Program-made: the position numbers and the translations under genes
In this document: piece after piece, positions 42,092-51,213 of the stretch
Numbering within the stretch: the first letter of the stretch is position 1
How the letters are laid out: each line of letters opens with the position of its first letter
Notes under the pieces: model-generated
Database searches by the model: none
The model's input: only the letters and a program-made list of their open reading frames with translations
Told to the model about the DNA's origin: nothing
Assembly: GCF_019805165.1 (NCBI RefSeq)
Contig: NZ_RWIJ01000030.1
Coordinates: forward strand, 1-64,000
DNA length: 64,000 nt
Source: Azospirillum sp. 412522
Lineage (GTDB): Bacteria; Pseudomonadota; Alphaproteobacteria; Azospirillales; Azospirillaceae
Direction of reading: 5' to 3'

Positions 42092-43471
42092 ATGCCGTCG
42101 ATCCACGCGCACCTGCGGCGCCGGCTGGCTTGGCTGATCGCCGCGGCCTGGGTGCCGGCCTTCCTCCTGATCGTCGTCGCGGTGGCGCTGGAGTACAAGG
42201 AATCCTTCCACAGCCGGACGGCCCACACGGCGCAGCTGATGCTGGCCTTCGCCGCGACGCAGCCGGCGTCGCCCGCCGTGATGCCGATCTTCCAGGAGCA
42301 GCACGACCCCGACTTCCAGCTCGACGACTATCTGGTGGTGATCAGCCGGAACGGGCAGCTGCTCTACGCTTCGGAGCCGCTGCCGCCGGAGCGGCTGCTG
42401 GCCCTGCCCATGGATGGCAAGGCCGATGTCGGCGACGGCCTGCGCATCCTCCATGGCTTCGAGGACGAGCGCACCGGCACGCGGGTGGTGATCGGCATCG
42501 ACGCGTGGGAGCCGCTGTGGTCCTCGCTCCAGGTGGCCGGGGTGGTGGCGGGCTATGTCCTGTGCGCGACGGTGCTGGGAGGGGCCGCCCTGACGGTCGG
42601 CATCCGCTCCGGCCTGGCGCCGCTCGGCGCCTTCGCCGATCAGGTCGGGAACCGCAGCGAGGAGAACCTCGCGCCGCTGGACGAGGTGGAGGTGCCGGGC
42701 GAGCTGCGGGTGGTCGCCCAAGCGCTGAACAATCTGATGGCACGGCTGCGGCTGGTGCTGGACCGCGAGCGCGATTTCGTATCGAACGCGGCCCACGAGC
42801 TGCGCACGCCGCTCACCGCGATCCGTGCCCAGGTGGAAGCCCTCGAAGACGATCTGCCCGAGCGCGCCCGGCCACGGTTCACCAAGATCCTGGCGGCCGT
42901 GGACCGGGCCGGCCGGCTGATCGCGCAGCTCCTCGACGTCACGCGGTCGCAGTCGCTCGACCTGACGCGGCACCCCGGCAGCCGGATCGACCTTGTCGAG
43001 CTCGCGCAGTCCGTGGTCGCCGAACTGGTGCCGGCGGCCAATCGGCGCGACGTGGAGATCACGCTGGAATCGTCCCGATCCGCCGCCGTCATCGCCCACC
43101 CCGAGCTGCTGGCGATCGTGCTGCGCAACATCGTCGAGAACGCGGTGAAGTACGCCGCCTCGCCGGGCCGGGTGACGGTCACGGTCGCCGCCGACGGGCC
43201 GGCCGGCACCGGACTGGCGGTGGAGGACGACGGCGCCGGCCTGTCGGCGGACGCGTTCGAACGCGCGTTCGAGCGGTTCCAGCGGCTCGGGCGCACCGGC
43301 GGCGACGGGGTCGGCCTCGGCCTCTCGATCGTCGCCGAGCTGTGCCGACGCATGCATGTGCCGGTGGAGCGGCTGGAACCGGGAGCCCTCGGCGGGCTGC
43401 ATGTCCGCATGCGGTTGCCGAGCGCGCCGCCGTTGCGGCTACCGGATCACCGGACCACCTCCTATGGTTGA
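42092..43471 (+). CDS. sensor histidine kinase (QseC/PmrB-like)
   Basis: The 459-residue protein has an N-terminal helix (LAWLIAAAWVPAFLLIVVAVALEY), a ~100-residue periplasmic sensor, a second helix (VAGVVAGYVLCATVLGGAALTVGI), and the HisKA box FVSNAAHELRTPLTAI with H235. The ATP-binding N, G1 and G2 boxes follow (NIVENAVKYA, VEDDGAGL, GVGLGLSIVAEL). It sits 2 bp after the regulator and is its cognate kinase. Confidence 0.95.
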   Translation: MPSIHAHLRRRLAWLIAAAWVPAFLLIVVAVALEYKESFHSRTAHTAQLMLAFAATQPASPAVMPIFQEQHDPDFQLDDYLVVISRNGQLLYASEPLPPERLLALPMDGKADVGDGLRILHGFEDERTGTRVVIGIDAWEPLWSSLQVAGVVAGYVLCATVLGGAALTVGIRSGLAPLGAFADQVGNRSEENLAPLDEVEVPGELRVVAQALNNLMARLRLVLDRERDFVSNAAHELRTPLTAIRAQVEALEDDLPERARPRFTKILAAVDRAGRLIAQLLDVTRSQSLDLTRHPGSRIDLVELAQSVVAELVPAANRRDVEITLESSRSAAVIAHPELLAIVLRNIVENAVKYAASPGRVTVTVAADGPAGTGLAVEDDGAGLSADAFERAFERFQRLGRTGGDGVGLGLSIVAELCRRMHVPVERLEPGALGGLHVRMRLPSAPPLRLPDHRTTSYG

Positions 43472-44152
43472 GGTGAGGGACCGACCTCGGACGGAGCCGA
43501 AGGGCGGCGATCGCATCGTTGCGAACGTCCGCTAAGAGTGCCTCGTTCCGCCGGGCATTTCCGCCCGAACCTTTCGACGGGGCAAGGCGTTCCTGGCAGC
43601 GCCCCCGGCCGATCCGGCGGTCCCTTCATGCCGTTGCTCCGGGCTTCCAAAGCAGTCGGAGAGGCCGAAGCCGTCGACTGACCTGAAATATCAAAAAATT
43701 GACCGCTTTCATCAAGCAGTTTGGAGCCATTTCCCAAATCTTGATTGGGCAAGTCGTCTATCGGCATCGGCAGCAATAGACCCCACCGACCAAACTTCCG
43801 CCAGGAAGGGCGCTATCCGTGACACAGCGATCAAGCCCGGAAAATCATCGGCCTCCCGATGTCTCGGTCAGGGAAACGAAGAAGGGCCATCAAGAGATAA
43901 GAAAACAACCTTGGGTGCCGTAATAGATGGATAACGATACAACGTTGTTTGTTCATATTTATTTTTAAATCTCTCCCTTTTGTTGGCGTTATAAATACCT
44001 CACTAAAACAATAATCCAGAAGATCAGGGAATCGATCCCACTTCTTCGGACGCCCCCTCCCGACCAACCTCGCCTGCCGGGCGAGCGGCCCCTGCCGCCA
44101 TCGTGAGCGCCGGAACGCTCGCCCAAGGGCGCTTTCAGGAAAGAACGACGCA
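43472..44152. other. 681-bp intergenic region with an AT-rich part
   Basis: No convincing gene. An AT-rich block (about 43900-44030) interrupts the GC-rich DNA. It includes a perfect 10-bp palindrome ACAACGTTGT at 43939-43948 and could hold the promoter of the cyclodeaminase-like gene. A minus-strand frame at 43831-44067 lacks homology. Confidence 0.4.
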
Positions 44153-45292
44153 ATGAGCGACCTGCCCAGGATCGATTTCCTCTATCTCTCGGAACAGGAC
44201 ATGGTGAAGGCCGGCGTGACCGACATGGCCGCCTGTGTGGACACGATGGAAGACATGTTCGTGCTGCTGCACAGCGGCGATTACCGGATGGCCGGTGCCA
44301 ACAACGATTCCCATGGCGCCATGGTCGTCTTCCCGGAAAACTCCCCGTTCCCGACCATGCCGAAGCCGACGGCCGACCGCCGCTTCATGGCGATGCCCGC
44401 CTATCTCGGCGGAAAATACTGCACCGCGGGAATGAAATGGTACGGCTCCAACATCGCGAACCGCGAGAAGGGCCTGCCCCGCTCGATCCTGATGTTCACG
44501 CTGAACGACGCCGACACCGGCGCTCCCCTGGCCCACATGTCCGCCAACCTGCTCTCCGCCTACCGGACCGGCGCGGTTCCCGGCGTCGGGGCGCGGCATC
44601 TGGCGCGCCGGGACTCCCGGGTGGTCGGCGTCTACGGTCCCGGCGTCATGGCGAAGACCTCGCTGGCCGCCTTCATGGCGACCTGCCCGCATATCGACAC
44701 GGTGAAGGTCCAGGGCCGCGGGCAGAAAAGCCTGGACAGCTTCATCTCCTGGACACGGGAGACCTACCCGCAGATCGCCACCATCGAGATCGTCCACGAC
44801 ATCGAGACGATCGTCCGCGGCTCCGACATCGTCACCTACTGCGCATCCGGCGAGACCGGCGACGTTTCCAAGTATCCCGTCGTCAAGCGCGACTGGGTCA
44901 AGCCCGGCGCGTTCCTGTCGATGCCGGCCTCCTGCGAGATCGATGCCGGCATGGAGAAGTCCGACATCCGCAAGGTGATGGACAACATCGGCCTCTACGA
45001 AGCGTGGTTCGAGGAGCTGCCCAAGCCCGCCCATGTCCATGTCCCGGTCATCGGCGTCCGTTTCATGGACATGATCCATGAAGGGAAGATGAGCCGCGAC
45101 GAGGTCGAGGACCTGGGCGCCATCTGCGCCGGCGCCCGGCCGGGCCGCCGCAACGACGAGGAGATCATCATCCTGTCGGTCGGCGGCATGCCGGTCGAGG
45201 ACGTCGCCTGGGGCACGGTCGTCTACCGCAATGCCGTGAAGAAGGGGATCGGCGTCACGCTCAACCTCTGGGACACGCCGGTGCTGCGCTGA
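44153..45292 (+). CDS. ornithine cyclodeaminase/mu-crystallin-family protein
   Basis: The 379-residue NAD(P)-binding protein has LYLSEQDMVKAGVTDMAACVDTMEDMF, the family's G-K-x3-Y-type AGMKWYGSNIANREKGLPRSILMFTLNDADTG, a Rossmann segment (VVGVYGPGVMAKTSLAAF) and IVTYCASGETGDVSKYPVVKRDWVKPGAFL. Members act as cyclodeaminases, imine reductases or, in one group, as tyramine oxidase subunit B. The next genes encode RidA and an amino-acid oxidase, so imine metabolism of an amino acid or amine is likely. Exact substrate unknown. Confidence 0.88.
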   Translation: MSDLPRIDFLYLSEQDMVKAGVTDMAACVDTMEDMFVLLHSGDYRMAGANNDSHGAMVVFPENSPFPTMPKPTADRRFMAMPAYLGGKYCTAGMKWYGSNIANREKGLPRSILMFTLNDADTGAPLAHMSANLLSAYRTGAVPGVGARHLARRDSRVVGVYGPGVMAKTSLAAFMATCPHIDTVKVQGRGQKSLDSFISWTRETYPQIATIEIVHDIETIVRGSDIVTYCASGETGDVSKYPVVKRDWVKPGAFLSMPASCEIDAGMEKSDIRKVMDNIGLYEAWFEELPKPAHVHVPVIGVRFMDMIHEGKMSRDEVEDLGAICAGARPGRRNDEEIIILSVGGMPVEDVAWGTVVYRNAVKKGIGVTLNLWDTPVLR

Positions 45293-45360
45293 CCCCATTC
45301 TCCCCTGCCCCAATCCCAGGGCAATCGCATAGGGAAATCATGATCCTATAGACCGAAACC

Positions 45361-45445
45361 CGTCATTCCCGCGAAGGCGGGAATCCATCCGTCTCAGCCG
45401 CTTTGCACGAGAGTCTCCTGGATCCCCGCCTTCGCGGGGATGACG
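45361..45445. repeat. intergenic palindromic repeat
   Basis: CGTCATTCCCGCGAAGGCGG at the left (arm 45361-45387) is repeated inverted, with a few mismatches, at 45419-45445. Each arm is itself a hairpin around CGAAGGC/GCCTTCG. This is the widely dispersed CGTCATTCCCGCG family of proteobacterial intergenic repeats. A degenerate copy occurs near 58559-58585. Confidence 0.8.
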
Positions 45446-45524
45446 GTAGTCCCTTCATAGGACTCCAGATTTCAAAAGCGATCGCCCCCCTGCCCCTTTC
45501 CCCTGGCATTTGAAAGTGTCTGAA

Positions 45525-45947
45525 ATGGTGAAAATCACCAAAGTCAAAACCGGCACGAAGCTGGAAGAGGTCAGCAGCTATTCCCGCGTCGTCGCGGTGG
45601 ACGACTGGATCTTCGTGTCCAACACCGCCGGCCGCAATCCCAGGACGAAGGAGATTCCGGCCGACCTGACCGCCCAGACCCATCAGGTGTTCGACAACAT
45701 CGAACGGGCGCTGAAGGCGGTCGACGCCGGTCTGGCCGACGTGGTCTCGACCCGGGTCTTCATCCAGGATCCGGAAGATACCCACACCGTCATGGCGATC
45801 TTCGGCGACCGGTTCCGCGGCATCGACCCGACCACGACCGTGACCTGCCCGCCGCTCGGCTCGACCGTCTACAAGGTCGAGATCGAGGTGACCGCCCACC
45901 GGGGCAGCGGCAGGGCGGAGGTGGAGCGCATCACGATCGCCCCCTGA
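45525..45947 (+). CDS. RidA-family (YjgF) protein
   Basis: The 140-residue product has the RidA fold: YSRVVAVDDWIFVSNTAGRNPRTKEIPADLTAQTHQVFDNIERALKAVDAGLADVVSTRVFIQD, with the substrate-site Arg in VSTRVFI. RidA proteins hydrolyse reactive enamine and imine intermediates, releasing ammonia. The product of the following FAD oxidase is an imine, so the two fit as a module. ATG 45525 is used; a TTG at 45510 is possible. Confidence 0.92.
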   Translation: MVKITKVKTGTKLEEVSSYSRVVAVDDWIFVSNTAGRNPRTKEIPADLTAQTHQVFDNIERALKAVDAGLADVVSTRVFIQDPEDTHTVMAIFGDRFRGIDPTTTVTCPPLGSTVYKVEIEVTAHRGSGRAEVERITIAP

Positions 45948-45998
45948 CCCTCCTGCCCGCCCCTCTTCCCCGCGCCTTTCGCATCAAGGACATCCGCC

Positions 45999-47294
45999 AT
46001 GGCCCCGGTCATCTTTCCCGTCCAGACATCCACGGTTCCGCCCAAATCGACGACCGTCGTCGTGATCGGGGGCGGGATCGTCGGGCTGACGACCGCCCTG
46101 ACCTTGAGCGAGCGCGGCGTTCCGGTGGTGGTGCTGGAAAAGGGGCGGCTAGCGGGGGAACAGTCGTCGCGCAACCTCGGCTGGGTGCGCAAGACCTCCC
46201 GCTCCGCCCCCGACCTGCCGCTGGCCCTGGCGTCGGATCGGCTGTGGAACGGGATGACAGCGCGCACCGGCCAGGATGTCGGATACCGGCAGGCCGGGAT
46301 CATGTTCCTCGCCAGGACCGAAGCCGAACTCGACGTCCATCGCCGCTGGATGAAGACGGCCGAGGCCCTGTCGCTGGACACGCGGATCCTCTCGCCGGCG
46401 GATATCGGCCGGCTGGTGCCGGGCGGGACGGGCGGCTGGGCCGGAGGCATCCACACCCCGTCGGACGGCCGGGCCGAACCCACCCTCGCCTCCAGCGCCA
46501 TCGCCGCGGCGGCGATGGCGAAGGGCGCCGTCATCGTCGAGAACTGCGCCGTCCGCGACCTGTCCCGGTCCGGCGGCAGGGTGAGCGGCGTCGTCACGGA
46601 GCGGGGGGAGATCGCCTGCGAGGAGGTTGTTCTCGCCGGTGGCTTGTGGTCCCGCCGCTTTCTCGGCAACCTGGGCGTCTTCCTGCCCACCCTGCCGCTG
46701 GTCTGCTACGCGATCCGCACCGCCCAGATGGACGGCCCCAGCGAAATCGCGGTCGGCGCCCCGGATTTCTCGTTCCGCAAGCGCAGGGACGGCGGCTTCA
46801 CCATCTGCCAGCGCGGGGCGGTCGGCTCGCCCCTGGTCCTCGACCATGCCCGGCTCGGCCTGCGCTACCTGCCGATGTTCCGCGAAGGGCGCAGCCAGCT
46901 GCGCATCAGCTTCGGCAGGGAGTTCTTCGAGGATCTGATGCTGGCGCGGCGCTGGCGTCCTTCCGCCGCCACCCCGTTCGAGAAGGTGCGGACGATGGAC
47001 CCGCGCGTCGACCATGGCATCAACGCCGAGGCGATGGCGAACATCCGCTCGGCCTGGCCCGTCTTCGCCGATGCGAGGGTCGAGGAGGTCTGGGGCGGCA
47101 CGATGGACATCACGCCGGACTCCCTCCCCGTCATCGACAAGGTCGGGGCGATCCCCGGCCTGACGCTGGCCACCGGCTTTTCCGGCCACGGCTTCGGCAC
47201 CGCCCCTGCGGCCGGCCAGCTCGCCGCCGACCTCGTGACCGGCGGAACGCCGATCGTCGATCCAGCCCCCTACCGCCTCGGCCGCCTGCAATAG
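45999..47294 (+). CDS. FAD-dependent amino-acid/amine oxidase (DAO family)
   Basis: The 431-residue protein has the DAO Rossmann loop (TTVVVIGGGIVGLTTALTLSERGVPVVVLEKGRLAGEQSSRNLGWVRK) and a C-terminal FAD-binding segment (EVWGGTMDITPDSLPVIDKVGAIPGLTLATGFSGHGFGTAPAAGQLAADL). It resembles the glycine/D-amino-acid oxidase group and oxidises a secondary or primary amine to an imine. It follows RidA and is flanked by AraC and APC genes, suggesting amine or D-amino-acid catabolism. Confidence 0.92.
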   Translation: MAPVIFPVQTSTVPPKSTTVVVIGGGIVGLTTALTLSERGVPVVVLEKGRLAGEQSSRNLGWVRKTSRSAPDLPLALASDRLWNGMTARTGQDVGYRQAGIMFLARTEAELDVHRRWMKTAEALSLDTRILSPADIGRLVPGGTGGWAGGIHTPSDGRAEPTLASSAIAAAAMAKGAVIVENCAVRDLSRSGGRVSGVVTERGEIACEEVVLAGGLWSRRFLGNLGVFLPTLPLVCYAIRTAQMDGPSEIAVGAPDFSFRKRRDGGFTICQRGAVGSPLVLDHARLGLRYLPMFREGRSQLRISFGREFFEDLMLARRWRPSAATPFEKVRTMDPRVDHGINAEAMANIRSAWPVFADARVEEVWGGTMDITPDSLPVIDKVGAIPGLTLATGFSGHGFGTAPAAGQLAADLVTGGTPIVDPAPYRLGRLQ

Positions 47295-47430
47295 GCTTTT
47301 TCCGACGGCCCGGTTCCTGGCCGCCTCGATCGACCCGCCTCGCGGTCGGTCGCAGGCGGCTTTTGCGCTTGCCAACGGCGAACGGGAATTTGATATTTCA
47401 GGTCACAATTCCGCAGCCGGATCCGAAATC

Positions 47431-48492
47431 ATGCCGAAGAAACCGTCTTCCGGCGATGAGCCCAAGATTTGGGCTATGGTGACGCAAAGCCTGATCGATG
47501 CGCTGAAGGGCCGGGGCCACGCGCCCGACACCCTGCTGAGCCGCTTCGAGCTGTCGGAGGCGACGCCGCGCGACCCCTACCGCGACATCCCCCTGCGCAA
47601 CTATGTCGCCGCCTTCGAGGCCGCCGCCGCCCATGTCAAGGACGGCAATTTCGGGCTGTCCGTCGCCCGCAACCTTTCGCCGCTCACCCTCGGCCCGGTG
47701 GGGTTGCTGTTCACCACCGCTCCCACGCTGGGCGCGGCCCTCAAGGGCTTCATCGAATACAACTGGCTGGTCCAGCAGGGAACGACCTGCGCCATGACGC
47801 GGGACGGCGACGCCTGCGTCTTCCGCTACCGCATCGAGGACAAGCGGATCTTTCCCCGCCGGCATGACGCGGAATTCTCGCTGGCGATCGTCGTCGAAAT
47901 GATGCGGTCGCTGGCCGGCCCGGCCTGGCGTCCGCTGGAGGTGCATTTCGAGCATGCGGCCCCCGCCGGCCTCAGGACCCACGATGCCGTCTTCAAGGCG
48001 CCGCTCTATTTCAACCAGCCGGCCAACGAGCTGATCTTCCCCGCCGCCGACCTCGCGATTTCCCGCAGCGGCGTCGACCAGCGGGTCAGCGGCTTCGTCG
48101 AGCATTACCTCGGCATGCTGCGCGAGCGGGCGACGCCCGTGCAGTCGCTGGAGGACAAGGTCCGCCGGATGGCGTCCGACCATTTCCCCGGCGACGGCTG
48201 CTTCGGCATGGAATCGACGGCCCACGCCCTTGGCCTGTCGCCCAGCACGTTGCAGCGGTCCCTGCGCCGGGCAGGAGAGAGCTTCTCGTCCATCAAGCAG
48301 GACAAGCGGCGGGCGCTGACGGCGAACTACCTGACCGGGTCCAACCTGTCGATCACGGAGATCGCCCATGTCCTGGGCTATGCCGACGGTGCCTGCTTCA
48401 CCCGTGCCTGCCGCCGCTGGTTCGGCATGACGCCGTCGACGTACCGCAAGCGGCACGGAGCGCAGGAACCGGCGGCGTCGGAAAGGGAATGA
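47431..48492 (+). CDS. AraC-family regulator (Arabinose_bd-type N-domain)
   Basis: The 353-residue product has the ~200-residue Arabinose_bd-like domain (VTQSLIDALKGRGHAPDTLLSRFELSEATPRDPYRDIPLRNYVAAFEAAAAHVKDGNFGLSVARNLSPL) and a C-terminal AraC HTH (MESTAHALGLSPSTLQRSLRRAGESFSSIKQDKRRALTANYL, then ITEIAHVLGYADGACFTRACRRWFG). It follows the oxidase gene and likely regulates the amine module. It is similar in layout to the AraC gene at 50137. Confidence 0.92.
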   Translation: MPKKPSSGDEPKIWAMVTQSLIDALKGRGHAPDTLLSRFELSEATPRDPYRDIPLRNYVAAFEAAAAHVKDGNFGLSVARNLSPLTLGPVGLLFTTAPTLGAALKGFIEYNWLVQQGTTCAMTRDGDACVFRYRIEDKRIFPRRHDAEFSLAIVVEMMRSLAGPAWRPLEVHFEHAAPAGLRTHDAVFKAPLYFNQPANELIFPAADLAISRSGVDQRVSGFVEHYLGMLRERATPVQSLEDKVRRMASDHFPGDGCFGMESTAHALGLSPSTLQRSLRRAGESFSSIKQDKRRALTANYLTGSNLSITEIAHVLGYADGACFTRACRRWFGMTPSTYRKRHGAQEPAASERE

Positions 48493-48532
48493 CGCCGGGG
48501 CCCGAAGTCTCTGCCGACTTCCGGCCCCGGCG
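48493..48532. terminator. bidirectional hairpin terminator
   Basis: The 16-base arms 48493-48508 and 48517-48532 pair with one mismatch around an 8-base loop, between the converging AraC and APC permease genes. Confidence 0.65.
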
Positions 48533-48561
48533 CCTGTCCCGGCGGCTTGATCGCGGACGCT

Positions 48562-50010
48562 TCAGTCGAAGACGCGGCCGAGATTCTCGTACAGGTCGGG
48601 CTTGCACAGCCGGATCACCCGGGCCAGCAGCAGCCCGCCCAGCCCGAAGGCCAGCACCACCACCGGGAAGGCCTGGACGATGTGGCTGTCGCTGCCGGTC
48701 AGCAGTTCCAGGTTCTCGGTGACCAGGAAGAAGGCCCCGATCAGGCCGATCGTGGCGACGGCCGGCATGACCAGGGTGGAGAGCAGGCCGTGCTCGCCGC
48801 GGTGGTTGCGCTGGAAATACATGATGATCGCCAGCGAGACCATGATCTGCACGGCCAGAATGCCGAGCACCGCCAGCGCCGACATCCAGGAGAAGACCAC
48901 CGCGAACCCGTCGGCGCCGCCCAGCACGAAGGCCAGCAGGATGGCCCCCGCCGAAAGGGTCTGCACAGTGCCGGCGACATGGGGGGAATTGTGGACCGGG
49001 TGGATCGCCGCCAGCTTGTGCCAGGCGACGCCCTCGCGGCCGAGCGCGAAGAAATAGCGGTTCAGCGTGTTGTGGAAGGACAGGACGCAGGCGAAGAAGG
49101 ACAGCGCCAGCAACCCGTTCATCAGCGCGACCGACCAGCCGCCCAGCACCTTCTCGGCCGCCACGAAATAGAGGGTTTCCTTGTTGTTCATCGCCTCCTG
49201 CTGGATTTGCGAGAAGCCGTAATACTGGGCGATGGCCCAGGTCGAGAAGGCGTAGAACAGGGTGATGAGCAGCACGGCGACATAGGTCGCGCGCGGAATG
49301 GTCACCGCCGGGTCGCGGGCCTCCTCGCCGAAGATCGCCGTCGATTCGAAGCCGATGAAGGACCCGACGACGAAGACCAGGGCGATGCCCAGCCCCGGCC
49401 CGAACACCACCGAGGGCGAGAAGTTGTTCAGGGTCAGCCCTTCGGGGCCGCCGCCCTGGAACAGGATGCCGAGATCCAGCGCCAGCAGCACGACGAATTC
49501 GAGGATCATCGCGACGCCGAGGATCTTGCCGGAGAAGGAGATGTTGCGCTGGCCGCAGAGATGCACCAGCAGAAGCATCGCGAACGACCAGGCGTACCAC
49601 GGCACCGCGATGCCGTGGCCTTCCAGCATGCCGGACATGAAGACGCCTGCCAGCGCATAGACCGCGATCTGCACCGAACTGTAGGTCAGCAGCGAGATCA
49701 GCGCGCCGCCGACCGCCAGATGCCGGCCGAGCCCCTGGGCGATATAGACATAGAAGGCCCCGGTGCCGCCGACATGATGGCTCATGGCGGTGAATCCGAC
49801 GGAAAAGACGATGTAGAGCAGCCCGGCCAGCACGAAGGCGCCGGGGACCCCGGCGCCGTTGCCGAAGGCGAAGGCGGCGGGCGACGCCCCTACCACCGCG
49901 GTCAGCGGGGCGGCGGCGGCGACGACGAAGAAGACGATATGGAGAAGTCCGATGGAGTTCCGCGACAGGCGCTCCCCTTTGGGCGCACGGGCGGTTGCGT
50001 CGAGGGACAT
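48562..50010 (-). CDS. APC-family amino acid permease
   Basis: The 482-residue protein has about twelve helices and the APC signature: SIGLLHIVFFVVAAAAPLTAVVGASPAAFAFGNGAGVPGAFVLAGLLYIVFSVGFTAMSHHVGGTGAFYVYIAQGLGR, then GFESTAIFGEEARDPAVTIPRATYVAVL. It likely imports the amino acid or amine used by the oxidase/RidA/cyclodeaminase genes. It lies between two AraC genes, one on each side. Confidence 0.93.
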   Translation of the reverse strand: MSLDATARAPKGERLSRNSIGLLHIVFFVVAAAAPLTAVVGASPAAFAFGNGAGVPGAFVLAGLLYIVFSVGFTAMSHHVGGTGAFYVYIAQGLGRHLAVGGALISLLTYSSVQIAVYALAGVFMSGMLEGHGIAVPWYAWSFAMLLLVHLCGQRNISFSGKILGVAMILEFVVLLALDLGILFQGGGPEGLTLNNFSPSVVFGPGLGIALVFVVGSFIGFESTAIFGEEARDPAVTIPRATYVAVLLITLFYAFSTWAIAQYYGFSQIQQEAMNNKETLYFVAAEKVLGGWSVALMNGLLALSFFACVLSFHNTLNRYFFALGREGVAWHKLAAIHPVHNSPHVAGTVQTLSAGAILLAFVLGGADGFAVVFSWMSALAVLGILAVQIMVSLAIIMYFQRNHRGEHGLLSTLVMPAVATIGLIGAFFLVTENLELLTGSDSHIVQAFPVVVLAFGLGGLLLARVIRLCKPDLYENLGRVFD

Positions 50011-50136
50011 GAGACTGACTCCCTGTGTAGGTTTTTATTGTTTCTGGACTATGAACGCATTTTCCGGGGGACCCATTGTATTCCGCGCCATTTTTCCGAT
50101 AGAGTGCGCCAACTCCCCGCCTGCGGACCCCCTTCC

Positions 50137-51213
50137 ATGCCTCCCTCCAATACTCTATCCGCGAACCAGAGATCGGCACTCATCCGGGCCTCTGCTCTTG
50201 CTCCCCTCTTCACCCATCTGTCGCAATACAAGATGGATATTGCTGAGTTTTTGGGCAAGCATGGCTTAATTCAAGGCATGGTGACCGATCCCTATTCACG
50301 GCTCCCCCTGGCGCAATATGTCAGGTTGTTCGAGAGCGTGGCGGCCGACCTGAAGGAGCCGAACCTGGGAATCAAGCTGGGTTTGAAGATCCGGCCGGCC
50401 GACATCGGGCCGATGGGGGTCCTGTTCTCGCTATCCCCTACCGTGAGAGTCGGTTTCGAGCGGCTCTCCACCTACGTGAAGGCCTTGCAGGGCGGGACCC
50501 AGTCGACCCTGTTCGAGGTGGGCGAGGATCTGGTCTGGAGCTACCGGATCGCCGACGCGGCGCTCTGGCCGCGGCGCCAGGATGCCGAATACACGCTGGT
50601 CGCCAACTGCCAGCTGGTCCGGTCCTGCTTCGCGCAGGACTGGCGGCCGGTCGAGGTGCATTTCGAGCATGCCGAGGAGGGGGATGCCGCCCTTCTCCAG
50701 CGCGTCTTCCGGGCGCCCGTGCTGTTCCGGCAGTCGGGAAACCGCTTCGTCATGCGGCGCGACGACGCCTCGCGCATCTATCGGACGGAAGACCGCGGCC
50801 TGATAACCATCCTCGAACATCACATCGCCGATCTGATCGGACAGGAATATGCCGAGGAAACCATCGCCGAGCAGGTGCGCGCGCTGATCGGCCTCTATCT
50901 CGGGCAGAAGCCGATCACCGTCGAGACGCTCGCCAGCGATCTGCGGATGTCGTCCCGCAATCTCCAGCGCCGGCTGGCCGAGGAGAACACCAGCCTGCGC
51001 GACCTGCTGACCCAGCACCGGCAACAGATGGCGCAGGTCTACCTGTCCCAGAAGGGCGCGCGGATCTCCGAGGTCGCCAGCACGCTCGGCTATTCCGACG
51101 AAACGGCGTTCTGGCGCGCCTTCCGGCGATGGACCGGGGTGGAGCCGAGCGCCTTCCGCCGGGACGCCCAGCGGGCCGGCGACGGGCCGGCCGGCGGGGC
51201 CGATCCCGATTAG
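50137..51213 (+). CDS. AraC-family regulator (Arabinose_bd-type), second
   Basis: The 358-residue product has the Arabinose_bd-like domain (LAPLFTHLSQYKMDIAEFLGKHGLIQGMVTDPYSRLPLAQYVRLFESVAADLKEPNLGIKLGLKI) and a C-terminal HTH (ETLASDLRMSSRNLQRRLAEENTSLRDLLTQHRQQMAQVYL, ISEVASTLGYSDETAFWRAFRRWTG). It diverges from the APC permease and probably controls it. Its layout matches the AraC gene at 47431, so the two may be paralogues with different inputs. The 3' end overlaps the chemoreceptor gene by 4 bp, convergent. Confidence 0.92.
   Translation: MPPSNTLSANQRSALIRASALAPLFTHLSQYKMDIAEFLGKHGLIQGMVTDPYSRLPLAQYVRLFESVAADLKEPNLGIKLGLKIRPADIGPMGVLFSLSPTVRVGFERLSTYVKALQGGTQSTLFEVGEDLVWSYRIADAALWPRRQDAEYTLVANCQLVRSCFAQDWRPVEVHFEHAEEGDAALLQRVFRAPVLFRQSGNRFVMRRDDASRIYRTEDRGLITILEHHIADLIGQEYAEETIAEQVRALIGLYLGQKPITVETLASDLRMSSRNLQRRLAEENTSLRDLLTQHRQQMAQVYLSQKGARISEVASTLGYSDETAFWRAFRRWTGVEPSAFRRDAQRAGDGPAGGADPD

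Noticed and set aside
43831..44067. 78-residue minus-strand ORF in the AT-rich gap
   Set aside because: No ribosome site, no recognisable domain, and composition fits non-coding DNA.
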